Below are positions 1 through 8,847 of a stretch of 64,000 nucleotides of DNA, in pieces (within the stretch, counting starts at the first letter, position 1; each line of letters opens with the position of its first letter). The stretch is from Rhodothermus marinus (GTDB lineage Bacteria > Bacteroidota > Rhodothermia > Rhodothermales > Rhodothermaceae): the NCBI RefSeq assembly GCF_009936275.1, contig NZ_AP019797.1, positions 1,665,501 through 1,729,500 of the forward strand, in the 5' to 3' direction. Below the pieces are notes generated by a model. That model saw only the letters and a list, made by a program, of their open reading frames with translations. It ran no database searches and had not been told where the DNA came from. A program made the position numbers and the translations under genes.

Positions 1-565
1 TTACGGTAAAATTGCCTGGACGATCGCCTCCCCGGAAGAGGAAATTCTGGAATCTCTGGTGGTGCACCTGCTGCGGGCAAAAGTACTGCAAATAGGGCAA
101 GCAAAACTGGAGCTTCTTTCCGTTGAGGTGCCCGTGCCACCTTCATATCGGCGGCCGATCTGCCTGAGGGCGCTTTCGCCGATAACGGTCTACAGCACCT
201 TCGAAACCTCAGATGGTCGCAAAAAGACATACTACTACACGCCCAGAGAGCCGGAGTTCGGACGCCTGGTGCTGGAGAACCTGCGGCGCAAAATCCGCGC
301 CTGGATGGGGGAGGATATTCCTCTCGATGGTGCGACATTCAGGCCCGTGCGAGTGAGCAATCGCAATCTGGTGGTGGCGCGTTATAAAGACACCATCATC
401 AAGGGCTGGACAGGTATCTATGAACTGGACGCACCTGAATCCTACTTCCGTATGGCGTTGGACGCGGGGCTTGGAGCCAAGAACAGTCAGGGCTTCGGGT
501 GTGTAGAGGTATGGGCGCCGACGAAAAGCGTTTCGCTCAAGGAAGTCGAGGCCGGGAAAAGATGA
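1..565 (+). CDS. cas6: Cas6 pre-crRNA endoribonuclease, C-terminal part (start lies upstream of window)
   Basis: The frame is open from base 2 with no in-frame stop, so the 5' end of the gene lies outside the window; the GTG at 59 is internal. About 187 residues are visible. The C-terminus carries the glycine-rich RAMP signature (GLGAKNSQGFG) followed by a short beta strand, typical of Cas6, the enzyme that cuts CRISPR repeat RNA and keeps an 8-nt 5' handle on each crRNA. The gene is followed 46 bases later by cas8b in a type I-B operon, so it probably processes the ATTGAAAT-handled transcripts of the array at 8848-11793. The catalytic histidine is expected in the missing N-terminal part. A second, unrelated-looking Cas6 is encoded at 52605-53594. 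Confidence 0.88.
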   Translation, partial: YGKIAWTIASPEEEILESLVVHLLRAKVLQIGQAKLELLSVEVPVPPSYRRPICLRALSPITVYSTFETSDGRKKTYYYTPREPEFGRLVLENLRRKIRAWMGEDIPLDGATFRPVRVSNRNLVVARYKDTIIKGWTGIYELDAPESYFRMALDAGLGAKNSQGFGCVEVWAPTKSVSLKEVEAGKR

Positions 566-611
566 ATCATTGTACATTCTGAATCGGGTCAAGCATTCAG
601 GAGGAAGGACC

Positions 612-2363
612 ATGCTTTATGCTTTGCGCACCCTGGGCGAGATTTTGGGCGGGGCGCGGTTGCATGACCCCGTTGTCGCGGATCGGGTAATAACCCTGGA
701 GTTTGATGCGGGGGGACGGTATCTGGGTACTAGCCTCCATCAATTCAGTGCCAAGGATGTTCCTCGCTACCTTTACAAAAAGGCCAAAGGCAGTAACCCA
801 CCCACGCTCACGCCCACTCTGCTGCTCAATCGTAAGGAAATCCAGAAGAGCCTGAAGAATGCGCGCAATGCGTACCGCAAGCTGCGAAAACTAAACCGCG
901 ATCTGCCCGAACTGGAGTTGTTGACGAAGGAGGGAGAAACGCTTCGTAAGATGGAAAAGGGCATCGTATGTGCTCTTAAGAACATTCCCGAGAAGGAGCG
1001 TGTCCTCTTTACCGTGCGCATTGATGGTCAATGGATGGGCGAAAGGGAAGATTTTCGTAGCACTCTACGAAGCAAGTTTCGCGAAGAAGGTCGGGAAAGC
1101 GCTGTAGATGGCGTATGTGCTGTCTGTGGTGAAAAAACCGAGATCAGTGGTGATATTTCACCCTTTAAATTCTATACGATTGACAAACCTGGCTATGTGG
1201 TTGGAGGGTTCGATAAAGCACGGGCGTACAGGGCCTTTCCTCTGTGTTACGAGTGCCGCGATCTCATTCGGCGAGGGCGTCAGCATGCGGAAGAAAACCT
1301 GAGTTTTGATTTGGCGCCCAACATTCGCTATCTCATTATCCCGGACTTTATTTTGGGTGCCGATGTTGTACGCCAGGAGGTTCTCGCTATCCTGACTGAT
1401 GAGAGAGAACAACGCCAGAAACGCTTGCATACCTTAAGTCGTCGGGAGATCAGGCGTATCACCGAAGACGAAGAAGAGATTCTGGAACTGCTCAGCCAGG
1501 AGAAGGATGTGATGACGTTTCACTTCCTCTTCATGAGTCGCCAGCAGGGCCGCGAAACGATAGACCTGTACATTCAGGATGTATATCCTTCGCGGTTACG
1601 GGCTTTGTTGGAGGCCAAGGCCGCGGTGGATCGGTCGATGCGTGTTCCCCGGGAGGATGGCACATGGCTCGAGTACAACTTCACTTACGCCACGCTGCAC
1701 CGTTTTTTCTCCAGGTCTGATCCCAACAGGAGAAATTCCGATCTCCTGCGTCATCTTTATGACCTGGTAGACCAGACCTTCCGTGCCGTGCCGGTTTCGA
1801 CCGACTATCTCATGCCTTTTCTCATGCTCCAGATTCGTCACGATGTGGTCACGCCAGATCGACGTGATCAGGGTCTGTATCGCTTTACCATTCTTGACGC
1901 TCTAGCCGTGTTACTGTTTATATGGTGGACAACAAAAATGGAGGTGCCCATGACGGTTCCATCACCCACTACCCTGGAAGAGTTCTTGGATGGCCTGCCC
2001 GTATTGGACAGTGAACTCAAGAAAGGCCTATTCCTTCTGGGTGCGCTCACCGAGCGCCTGTTGCGAGTGCAGGGAAAAGAACGAGGAAGTGCGCCGTTCT
2101 GGAAAGTGCTCAAAGGTTTAAAGATGACCGAGGCTGATCTCAGAGGCCTGCTCCCGCGGGTACGCAACAAGCTACAAGAATATGATCGCTTTCGGGCCGG
2201 TGAGACTGCACTCTTTCAGAAGGCCGCGGATTACCTGGCCCAGACCGCCACGCCCTGGAAAATGAGCGTGGATGAACTCAATTTCTACTTTGCTTTGGGC
2301 ATGGGTCTGTTTCCCAGAGTGGCTCAATTTGTTTATCCTAAAAAGGAGGAGGTAGAGCTATGA
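612..2363 (+). CDS. cas8b: Cas8b large subunit of type I-B Cascade (TM1802/Csh1-like)
   Basis: A protein of 583 residues starting at the ATG at 612, which has a strong ribosome-binding site (AGGAGGAAGG at about 598-607); a TTG at 570 would only add 14 residues. Residues about 168-219 hold two paired-cysteine motifs (CAVCG and, about 45 residues on, CYEC), the zinc-finger-like insertion seen in TM1802-type Cas8b. The position between cas6 and cas7 and the 4-base overlap with cas7 fit the large subunit that recognises the PAM and recruits Cas3. Sequence conservation of this family is low, so the assignment rests on cysteine pattern, size and operon position. Type I-B subtype is inferred from the whole gene order. 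Confidence 0.85.
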   Translation: MLYALRTLGEILGGARLHDPVVADRVITLEFDAGGRYLGTSLHQFSAKDVPRYLYKKAKGSNPPTLTPTLLLNRKEIQKSLKNARNAYRKLRKLNRDLPELELLTKEGETLRKMEKGIVCALKNIPEKERVLFTVRIDGQWMGEREDFRSTLRSKFREEGRESAVDGVCAVCGEKTEISGDISPFKFYTIDKPGYVVGGFDKARAYRAFPLCYECRDLIRRGRQHAEENLSFDLAPNIRYLIIPDFILGADVVRQEVLAILTDEREQRQKRLHTLSRREIRRITEDEEEILELLSQEKDVMTFHFLFMSRQQGRETIDLYIQDVYPSRLRALLEAKAAVDRSMRVPREDGTWLEYNFTYATLHRFFSRSDPNRRNSDLLRHLYDLVDQTFRAVPVSTDYLMPFLMLQIRHDVVTPDRRDQGLYRFTILDALAVLLFIWWTTKMEVPMTVPSPTTLEEFLDGLPVLDSELKKGLFLLGALTERLLRVQGKERGSAPFWKVLKGLKMTEADLRGLLPRVRNKLQEYDRFRAGETALFQKAADYLAQTATPWKMSVDELNFYFALGMGLFPRVAQFVYPKKEEVEL

Positions 2364-3277
2364 GCACGCTTCAGAACCGACACGAGATTCTGTTTCTGTA
2401 CGATGTCTCATGGGCGAATCCCAACGGCGATCCCATGGACGAGAATAAGCCGCGTATCGATGAAGAGACTGGCGTTAATATCGTCACGGATGTGCGGCTC
2501 AAGCGCACCGTGCGGGATGCCCTGATGGAGTTGGGTTACGAAGTCTTTTTGAGGGAGGAGCGTGGTGAGGACGGCAGCCGAAGGACCAAAGAGGATATCA
2601 TGATCTACTATGAGAGCGATCCTCGAAAGGTGCTGGAGCAATGTATCGACATTCGCCTTTTCGGTGGCACGTTTGCGCTCAAGGGTGATGATCAGAATGC
2701 GTTCTCGCTGACCGGGCCGGTCCAGTTCAAGTTCGGCCGCTCTCTGCATCGCGTGAAGGTGGAGCTTATTAAGGGCACCAGCATTATGCCTTCAGCCGCA
2801 GACAAGCGTCAGGGGACTTTTACCGAAGTCTATGTGGTCCCATATTCCTTCATCGTTTTCTATGGCATAGCGAATGAAAAGGCCGCGGCTGCCACGCAAC
2901 TCACCGAGGAGGATCTGGAGGCCATGTTCAAAGCACTGTGGGTGGGGCATAAGGCCGGAACGGACGTCATTACGCGCTCCAAGTTTGGCCATGAGCCTCG
3001 GTTGCTCGTGGACATCGTCTACAAGCCCGGCACCCTGACCCATATGGGCGAATTGGACAAACTGGTAGCCTTCCGTAGCGAAAAGAACGATGAGGCCATT
3101 CGTGATATTTCAGACGGCATGCTGGACCTGAGTGGGCTGGTGGAAAAAATGGCGGCCTACAAGGACAAAATCGAAAAGGTGCGGCTACGGATGGATGGCC
3201 GGCTACGCTTGGTTCCGGATGTGAATGCGGCCCTGGAGGTTCCAGTAGAACCTTTTACCTGGAGTAAGGAAATATGA
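2360..3277 (+). CDS. cas7b: Cas7 backbone subunit of type I-B Cascade (Csh2 family)
   Basis: A 305-residue protein that starts with the Csh2 hallmark: a beta strand, then SWANPNGDPMDENKPR and VTDVRLKRTVRD. This family forms the helical backbone that coats the crRNA and the target strand. The length is normal for the family. The start codon overlaps the cas8b stop (ATGA) and the stop overlaps the cas5 start in the same way, so the three genes should be translated coupled. The conserved motifs appear intact and there is no frameshift. Confidence 0.93.
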   Translation: MSTLQNRHEILFLYDVSWANPNGDPMDENKPRIDEETGVNIVTDVRLKRTVRDALMELGYEVFLREERGEDGSRRTKEDIMIYYESDPRKVLEQCIDIRLFGGTFALKGDDQNAFSLTGPVQFKFGRSLHRVKVELIKGTSIMPSAADKRQGTFTEVYVVPYSFIVFYGIANEKAAAATQLTEEDLEAMFKALWVGHKAGTDVITRSKFGHEPRLLVDIVYKPGTLTHMGELDKLVAFRSEKNDEAIRDISDGMLDLSGLVEKMAAYKDKIEKVRLRMDGRLRLVPDVNAALEVPVEPFTWSKEI

Positions 3278-4050
3278 AAGTGGTTGCTTTTGACCTCTGG
3301 AGTGATTACGGTCATTTTCGCCGGTTCTTTACCACATCATCCCCGCTTACCTATTCCTTTCCGCCTCCCACGGCGGTGCGAGGCATCGTAGGAGCCATTC
3401 TGGGCAAAGGAAGGGACGAGTACCTGTTGGCCACCTCGGGCCTGGCCATTGGCGTGCGGGTGCTCACGGCGGTCAAGCGAGTGCGCTGGGGACAGAACTT
3501 TATTTTCACCAAAGGCACGAGTGGACAGTTTGATCCCACTCTCTTGGCTCAGCGCAAAGGGAACGCTCAGGGGATGGTGCGTACCCAGGTCAAGTACGAG
3601 TACCTCAGGGCTCCCCGTTTCCGCCTCTACGTAGGTGGCAATTCCGCACTCTTGGAGGAGTTGGAAGCTCTGCTGCGAGAGCACCGTACCCATTACACGG
3701 TTTCCATGGGCCTTTCGGAACTGCTGGCCGACTTTTCCTATGTGGGCACGTACGGAGCCACGGCTCTTCCTCCAGGTACGTACGAACTGGTTTCGGTTTT
3801 TCCTGTGGAAATTCTGGACCCTGAACGTGGGCTGGAGAATGTCCTGCGATCTGGCGTCAAACTGGCCAAGGAGAGGGCACCCGTTTACCTGGCTCCCGAC
3901 CGTACGCCGTTGCTCTACCAGGATGTTGTGCTCGAAATGGGCGGCCAACCGGTCCGGGTTACGGTGAGCGAGAAAGTATACCGACTGGATAATGGAGACG
4001 TGGTGTATTTATGGCCTCCGGTCTCTACTCTCATCCCGGCATCCCGCTAG
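3274..4050 (+). CDS. cas5b: Cas5 subunit of type I-B Cascade (Cas5h)
   Basis: A 258-residue RAMP protein. The N-terminus (FDLWSDYGHFRRFFTTSSP, then YSFPPPTAVRGIVGAILG) is the diagnostic Cas5 strand-loop-helix with the PPPTA(V/L)xG motif. Cas5 caps the 5' handle of the crRNA and contacts Cas8 in Cascade. It overlaps cas7 by 4 bases and cas3 by 40 bases. The long overlap with cas3 in a different frame is unusual but both reading frames look coding up to their ends, so no truncation is implied. Confidence 0.92.
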   Translation: MKVVAFDLWSDYGHFRRFFTTSSPLTYSFPPPTAVRGIVGAILGKGRDEYLLATSGLAIGVRVLTAVKRVRWGQNFIFTKGTSGQFDPTLLAQRKGNAQGMVRTQVKYEYLRAPRFRLYVGGNSALLEELEALLREHRTHYTVSMGLSELLADFSYVGTYGATALPPGTYELVSVFPVEILDPERGLENVLRSGVKLAKERAPVYLAPDRTPLLYQDVVLEMGGQPVRVTVSEKVYRLDNGDVVYLWPPVSTLIPASR

Positions 4051-6494
4051 AGGACCACAGCAACCGGGTGCTGGCCCTTGCCCGCAAGCTGCTGGACGAA
4101 ACCGCCCCGGCGTGGTGGAAGGATGCGCGTCTGCGCCTCCTGCTGGAAATGGCCATTGCTCTGCATGACTTCGGCAAAGCCACTTCCTTCTTTCAGGTTG
4201 CTCTGGAGGGAAAACGACGCACGGACGCCTTTTCTCGCCACGCACGGCTATCCGCCCTGTTCTTTCTTCACCGCGCTACTACGTGGCTGGGCGAAGACGC
4301 AGAGATTCACTGGCTGCCGCTTCTCTTTGCCTATCTGGTCGTACTGCGCCATCATACGAACCTGAAGAGTGTGGCCGACGAATTGCACCCACCTGATGAA
4401 AAGGAAATGGATGTGCTGAAATGCCAGATCCAGGCCATCCCGGTACAAAATGTCAACGCCTATCTGCAAGCGCTGGATGTACCCGATTGCATTCGGGCCG
4501 TACTAATCTTTTCCCCTGAAGCGTTTTTGGCCTGGCTGCGTGAAGATGCCCCGACTCTTCTGCGCGGTTGGCGTAAGCAGTGGCGATGCTGGAAGCAAAA
4601 GGCTCAGAATGCGGAGGCCTACTGGGCCTTCCTTATGGGCTTTTCTGTGCTACTGGATGCGGACAAGCTGGAAGCCGGGGCCAGAGGTCTCCTTCCTCGT
4701 CGGGAGGACATTCCCCCGAACGCTGTGGCTCTCTACAAAGAGAGGGTTTTCGGTCCGTCTTCCGTTGGCTCCCTGAATGAGATGCGAGAGAAAGCGTATC
4801 AGGAAGTGTTGGCCGCGCCCCTTTCCCCGGATAAACACCTGTACACCCTGACTTTGCCCACGGGTATGGGGAAAACGCTGACCGGCATGGCCGCAGCCCT
4901 CAAACTGCGCGCCCTGGTACATGAGAAGACGGGGTATGCGCCCCGCATCATCTACGCGTTGCCTTTCCTTTCCATCATTGACCAGAACGCGGACACGCTG
5001 GAGCAGGTGCTGGCCGTAGCCCTGGGTCTCACCGGGGGGATATCCGCGTCCGTGGCATTCTCCGATCACTGTGCCTCAGAGACCCGCAGCGATAGTCCCG
5101 TGGAGAGTCGTCTGCTCATCAAACACCACCACTTGGCCGATGTGCAGTATCGGCTGCAGGCACATGATGGGGTGGAGGAGCTGGATTATGCTACCTCAAG
5201 GCTTCTTACCGAGGGCTGGCACTCGGAAATCATAATTACAACTTTCGTGCAACTTTTCGATACATTGCTGGCCTGGCGTAATGCCTCGGCGCGGCGGGTG
5301 AACAGATTGCACCGCGCTATTTTACTACTCGACGAAGTGCAGGCCCTTCCAGCGTTGTACTGGCCGCTCGTGCGCAACCTGCTCATTGAATTGGCCGAAC
5401 GCCTGGGAGTGTATGTCGTCTTGATGACCGCAACTCAGCCATATCTTCTGGAAGACGCCTGTGAACTGGTGCCTGATCCGAGTGCTTACTTCAAGTCTCT
5501 GGATCGGCTGGACGTGTACATTCGTCTGGAACCACGGAGGCTGGAAGATTTTGTGGCTGACTTCAAACCAGAGCCGGACAAGTCTTATCTTTTTATGGTG
5601 AACACCATTGCCGCGGCGCAGAAGCTACACCGTCTGCTGGAAGAGACTCTGAACGAGAAGGTGGCCTTCCTTTCCACCGGCGTTACGCCCGGAGAACGAC
5701 GAAAGCGCATTCGCGACCTGAAGAAGGGACGCTACCGTTTTGCAGTGTCCACCCAACTTCTTGAGGCCGGAGTGGATGTGGATTTTGATGTGGTCTATCG
5801 CGACATGGCCCCGCTGGATTCGCTGGTGCAGGCCGCGGGGCGGTGTAACCGTAACCTGCGTGCAGGGCGACGAGGACAATTCCACATTGTGTACTGGATA
5901 GACGACAGGGATCGCTCCTACGCGCACTGGATTTACGACCCTGTACTACTGGCCCGTACGCAAACCCATCTAGAAAAGCATACCCATCTACGGGAACCAG
6001 AGTTTCTTAACCTGCTGCAGGATTACTTCCGGGATGTGTGGGAGACGGGCATCCCGAGGGATGTAGCCGACGCGCTGTGGGAGGCGGTGTGCACGCTGCG
6101 CTTTGACGGCGAGAAGGACAAGGCCTGCGTGCTCAAGGCTAAAGAGGCGCCGGGTGCGCATCTCAGCCAGTTCTGTTTGATTGAGCAGCAGCCTTACAAG
6201 CGGGATGTCTTTGTGCAGTTAGATGAGCGGGCAGAGGCCGTATGGAGCGAAGCAAAGAAGATTCTGCTGGATTTACGTCGCGATCATGATGTCTGGAAGG
6301 CCCGGGAGCGCTTCGCCCGTATAAGGTCCTGTTTTTACCAGTATGTGATCAGTGTGGCCCTCAAGCCCGAAACCGCACCTTATTGGGACGAGGACCTGCG
6401 CATTTATGTGGTGCAACGAGAGGTGCTGGAGCACTACTACGATGCTGTGATTGGTTTCAAGAGGGAGAGTGAGGGAGACGCCATGTTTGCGTGA
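4011..6494 (+). CDS. cas3: Cas3 HD nuclease-helicase
   Basis: An 827-residue Cas3 with an N-terminal HD nuclease and a superfamily 2 helicase. HD residues visible are H8, H16, H52-D53 (LHDFGKA) and a later HH pair near residue 112. Helicase motifs follow in order: Walker A (LPTGMGKT, about residues 280-287), the DEVQ box at about 441-444 (LLLDEVQAL), the TATQP motif III, and motifs V/VI (STQLLEAGVDVDFD then AAGRCNR). It should be recruited by Cascade to nick and degrade target DNA 3' to 5'. All catalytic motifs look intact, so interference by the type I-B system is probably functional. The ATG at 4011 gives a start just before the HD domain and overlaps cas5 by 40 bases. Confidence 0.96.
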   Translation: MASGLYSHPGIPLEDHSNRVLALARKLLDETAPAWWKDARLRLLLEMAIALHDFGKATSFFQVALEGKRRTDAFSRHARLSALFFLHRATTWLGEDAEIHWLPLLFAYLVVLRHHTNLKSVADELHPPDEKEMDVLKCQIQAIPVQNVNAYLQALDVPDCIRAVLIFSPEAFLAWLREDAPTLLRGWRKQWRCWKQKAQNAEAYWAFLMGFSVLLDADKLEAGARGLLPRREDIPPNAVALYKERVFGPSSVGSLNEMREKAYQEVLAAPLSPDKHLYTLTLPTGMGKTLTGMAAALKLRALVHEKTGYAPRIIYALPFLSIIDQNADTLEQVLAVALGLTGGISASVAFSDHCASETRSDSPVESRLLIKHHHLADVQYRLQAHDGVEELDYATSRLLTEGWHSEIIITTFVQLFDTLLAWRNASARRVNRLHRAILLLDEVQALPALYWPLVRNLLIELAERLGVYVVLMTATQPYLLEDACELVPDPSAYFKSLDRLDVYIRLEPRRLEDFVADFKPEPDKSYLFMVNTIAAAQKLHRLLEETLNEKVAFLSTGVTPGERRKRIRDLKKGRYRFAVSTQLLEAGVDVDFDVVYRDMAPLDSLVQAAGRCNRNLRAGRRGQFHIVYWIDDRDRSYAHWIYDPVLLARTQTHLEKHTHLREPEFLNLLQDYFRDVWETGIPRDVADALWEAVCTLRFDGEKDKACVLKAKEAPGAHLSQFCLIEQQPYKRDVFVQLDERAEAVWSEAKKILLDLRRDHDVWKARERFARIRSCFYQYVISVALKPETAPYWDEDLRIYVVQREVLEHYYDAVIGFKRESEGDAMFA

Positions 6495-6519
6495 TGCACT
6501 GGTCTGTTCGGTGTTGCGT

Positions 6520-7035
6520 ATGCCTGACCGTATTACCGGAACACTTGTCTGGTACGCAATGATCTGTGAGCGGGAAGTCTGGCTGATGGCCCATGAGCTG
6601 GAGCCGGACCGGGATGATGCACGTCTGGAGTGGGGGCGTTTCCTTGGACAAATGAGCTACCCACGCAGTCGAAAGCGAGAGATCAATCTACCGGGAATGA
6701 AGCTGGACATTGTGGAAAGACATGGTGCACGGATTGTGGTGGGCGAGATTAAATCGTCGTCCAGGTTCGTAGAGGCCACTCGAATGCAGATGTTATTCTA
6801 CCTGTGGCGTCTGCGTGAGTCTGGTGTAGAGGCCGAAGGGGAATTACGTTTTCCTCAGGAGCGGCGTCGTATGCGTATTGTCCTGGACGCATCCGCAGAA
6901 GCGGATTTACTTCGTGTTATAGAGCGTGTAAGGGCCATTATGCAGCAGCCGTTTCCGCCTCCTGCAAAACGTATCACTTATTGCCGCTCCTGTGCTTATA
7001 GAGAATTCTGTTGGAGTGACGACCCGGAGGAATGA
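6520..7035 (+). CDS. cas4: Cas4 RecB-like exonuclease of type I-B adaptation
   Basis: 171 residues from the ATG at 6520 (MPDRITGTLVWYAMICERE), which matches usual Cas4 starts; an upstream GTG at 6511 or the end of cas3 would only add unlikely residues. Family features: an N-terminal cysteine (ICERE), the RecB nuclease core with GMKLDIV and GEIKSSS (aspartate, then ExK), and a C-terminal CRSCAYREFC cluster that would complete a 4Fe-4S site. Cas4 trims prespacers and selects PAM-containing ends. It precedes cas1 by one base, so it is co-translated with the integrase. Confidence 0.93.
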   Translation: MPDRITGTLVWYAMICEREVWLMAHELEPDRDDARLEWGRFLGQMSYPRSRKREINLPGMKLDIVERHGARIVVGEIKSSSRFVEATRMQMLFYLWRLRESGVEAEGELRFPQERRRMRIVLDASAEADLLRVIERVRAIMQQPFPPPAKRITYCRSCAYREFCWSDDPEE

Positions 7036-7036
7036 C

Positions 7037-8029
7037 ATGAGAAAGCGATTGTATGTGGTTTCCAGCGGGCGTCTTCGGCGGCGCCAGAATACACTGGTCC
7101 TGGTGGGTGAGCAGGGGAATCGATATTTTCCAATTGAGCAGATTGAGGAAATTCATGTTTTTGGTGAAGTAGACTTGAACAAGCGTCTACTTGAATTTCT
7201 TACCAGACAGCATATTCTTCTGCATTTCTACAACTACAGAGGCTATTATGTAGGCACGTATTACCCACGGGAGCATTACAACTCCGGATATATGATTCTT
7301 CGTCAGGCGGAGCACTATATGGATGAAGCTAAGCGGTTGGATTTGGCTCGACGTTTTGTAAAAGGGGCTCTGTTTAATTTGTACAAGGTGGTACGCTATT
7401 ATCGTAATCGAGGTAAACCTCTTGAAGACATAGAGTTGTCGCTCGTCCAGCATCGCTCTCGTCTTGATGATATTCGAGATATCGCCGCTTTGATGCAGGC
7501 GGAAGGGCAAGCACGCAATGCCTATTATGCGGCATTTGACAAAATTCTGGAGAAACCGGATTTTGCCTTTGAACAGCGTTCACGTCGCCCTCCACGCAAT
7601 CGAATTAACGCCCTTATCTCTTTTGGAAATTCTCTTCTTTATACAGCTGTCCTATCGGAAATTTATCGCACTCATTTGGATCCACGTATTGGTTTCTTAC
7701 ATGCTACAAATTTTCGTCGTTTTACCTTGAATCTTGACGTTGCTGAAGTTTTCAAGCCAGCTCTTGTTGATCGCGTCATCTTTACCCTTGTATCGAAAGA
7801 TCAAATTAAGGCAAGCGATTTTAATGAAGAATTAAATGGTCTTTATCTCAATGATAGAGGGAGACGCGTGTTTTTGGAAGCATGGGAAAAGCGTCTGAAG
7901 AGCACGTTTTATCATCGAGGTTTGAAAAGAAACATTACATACCGTCGGGCTATTCGACTGGAATTATATAAACTGGAAAAACATTTTATGGATGAAAAAG
8001 CCTACATTCCTTTTCGTTTACGATGGTGA
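7037..8029 (+). CDS. cas1: Cas1 integrase, type I-B
   Basis: 330 residues from the ATG at 7037, which follows GGAGG by a few bases and the cas4 stop by one base; upstream in-frame starts fall inside cas4. The metal site can be seen as E156 (MQAEGQARNAYY), H222 (GFLHATNFRR) and D234 (TLNLDVAEVFKP). Cas1 with Cas2 inserts new spacers at the leader end of the array. The gene is visibly more AT-rich than cas3-cas8b. Unusually, cas2 is not the next gene on this strand; it is convergent with cas1. Confidence 0.96.
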   Translation: MRKRLYVVSSGRLRRRQNTLVLVGEQGNRYFPIEQIEEIHVFGEVDLNKRLLEFLTRQHILLHFYNYRGYYVGTYYPREHYNSGYMILRQAEHYMDEAKRLDLARRFVKGALFNLYKVVRYYRNRGKPLEDIELSLVQHRSRLDDIRDIAALMQAEGQARNAYYAAFDKILEKPDFAFEQRSRRPPRNRINALISFGNSLLYTAVLSEIYRTHLDPRIGFLHATNFRRFTLNLDVAEVFKPALVDRVIFTLVSKDQIKASDFNEELNGLYLNDRGRRVFLEAWEKRLKSTFYHRGLKRNITYRRAIRLELYKLEKHFMDEKAYIPFRLRW

Positions 8030-8040
8030 AAAACAGATCG

Positions 8041-8304
8041 TTAAACAATGTCCGATGGGGCGCCCTTGATGATTCCCAGTATTTCTTTGCGCAAATCATG
8101 TTCGGATCTTAAGGTGTAGAATAACACACTATCTTCATTTTTGTCAATTACTTTGAGAACTTCTTGCTTAAGGCGCTGATACTGCGTTTGGGTTAGTGCG
8201 CCTTCCATTACAGAATTTTGAACCCAGGTGAGATATTTTCGGCCAATCTGGAGCACTCTGGCTACACGCTTAACGCTAACGTCATATACCATAATTACGT
8301 ACAT
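8041..8304 (-). CDS. cas2: Cas2, type I-B, encoded on the strand opposite cas1
   Basis: 87 residues from the ATG at 8304 (MYVIMVYDVSVKRVARVLQIGRKY), a typical Cas2 start with the ferredoxin-like first strand ending in the conserved D; the longer frame upstream is not Cas2-like. Then VQNSVMEGALTQTQYQRLK is the normal second half. Cas2 bridges two Cas1 dimers in the adaptation complex. It is convergent with cas1 (11 bases apart) and divergent from the CRISPR array, so it must have its own promoter within the leader-side region 8305-8847 rather than sharing the cas operon transcript. Confidence 0.93.
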   Translation of the reverse strand: MYVIMVYDVSVKRVARVLQIGRKYLTWVQNSVMEGALTQTQYQRLKQEVLKVIDKNEDSVLFYTLRSEHDLRKEILGIIKGAPSDIV

Positions 8305-8847
8305 AATGTATTTACCTGGTTGGCTTATAGTAGTTAAATTGAAGGACAGAGTAGTTATGCGACCAGGGCTACCTTTAGTGCTTTCAACTGCTTTGCAGCG
8401 AGATTCTCTCCTTCCCGCTGTTGCAACAACAGTAGAAAACACGCTGCCGAGCGGCGATGATCCTGCATGAGCTGTCCCTTCTCATTATTCCGCGTTGGTG
8501 GCAAATCGTTTGCCATGGTCAAAGCGTTTGTTCCGACAATCATAAATATGCCCATCGTAACTCTGAAATCGATATTGCTATTTTCTTTTCGCCCCAAAGG
8601 ATCGGCATACACCTCCAACACCACTTCGACCCGAACTTGCCGCTTTCATTTTAGAACTCCGAGCACTGTCAATAGGGGGTAATGCTGCCAGAATTGGTGT
8701 CGTCGATGTAGAATAGCGTTGTAGCCTCCAGCGATCGACGACATAAAACGAAGTAAAAGACCCTTTCCGGGAAACAAAAAGGCCTGTTTTGTTCTATGAT
8801 TGAATGGATCGGATCAGAAATGTTGCTGAAATACATAGTTTGCTTGG
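8305..8847. promoter_or_regulatory. Leader region of the type I-B array and promoter region of cas2
   Basis: About 540 bases without a convincing gene, between cas2 (reading left) and the first repeat at 8848 (array reading right). It must hold the divergent promoters of cas2 and of the array; the AT-rich stretch next to the first repeat (8740-8847) is the best leader candidate. A weak 89-residue frame on the minus strand (8355-8624) is not supported. No promoter boxes are assigned with confidence. Confidence 0.55.

Noticed and set aside
570-611. TTG at 570 as the cas8b start
   Set aside because: The ATG at 612 has a strong ribosome-binding site directly upstream, whereas the TTG has none.
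8355-8624. An 89-residue minus-strand frame just upstream of cas2
   Set aside because: No recognisable family, no ATG or ribosome-binding site of quality, and it lies in the expected leader and cas2 promoter region. Kept out of the gene list.
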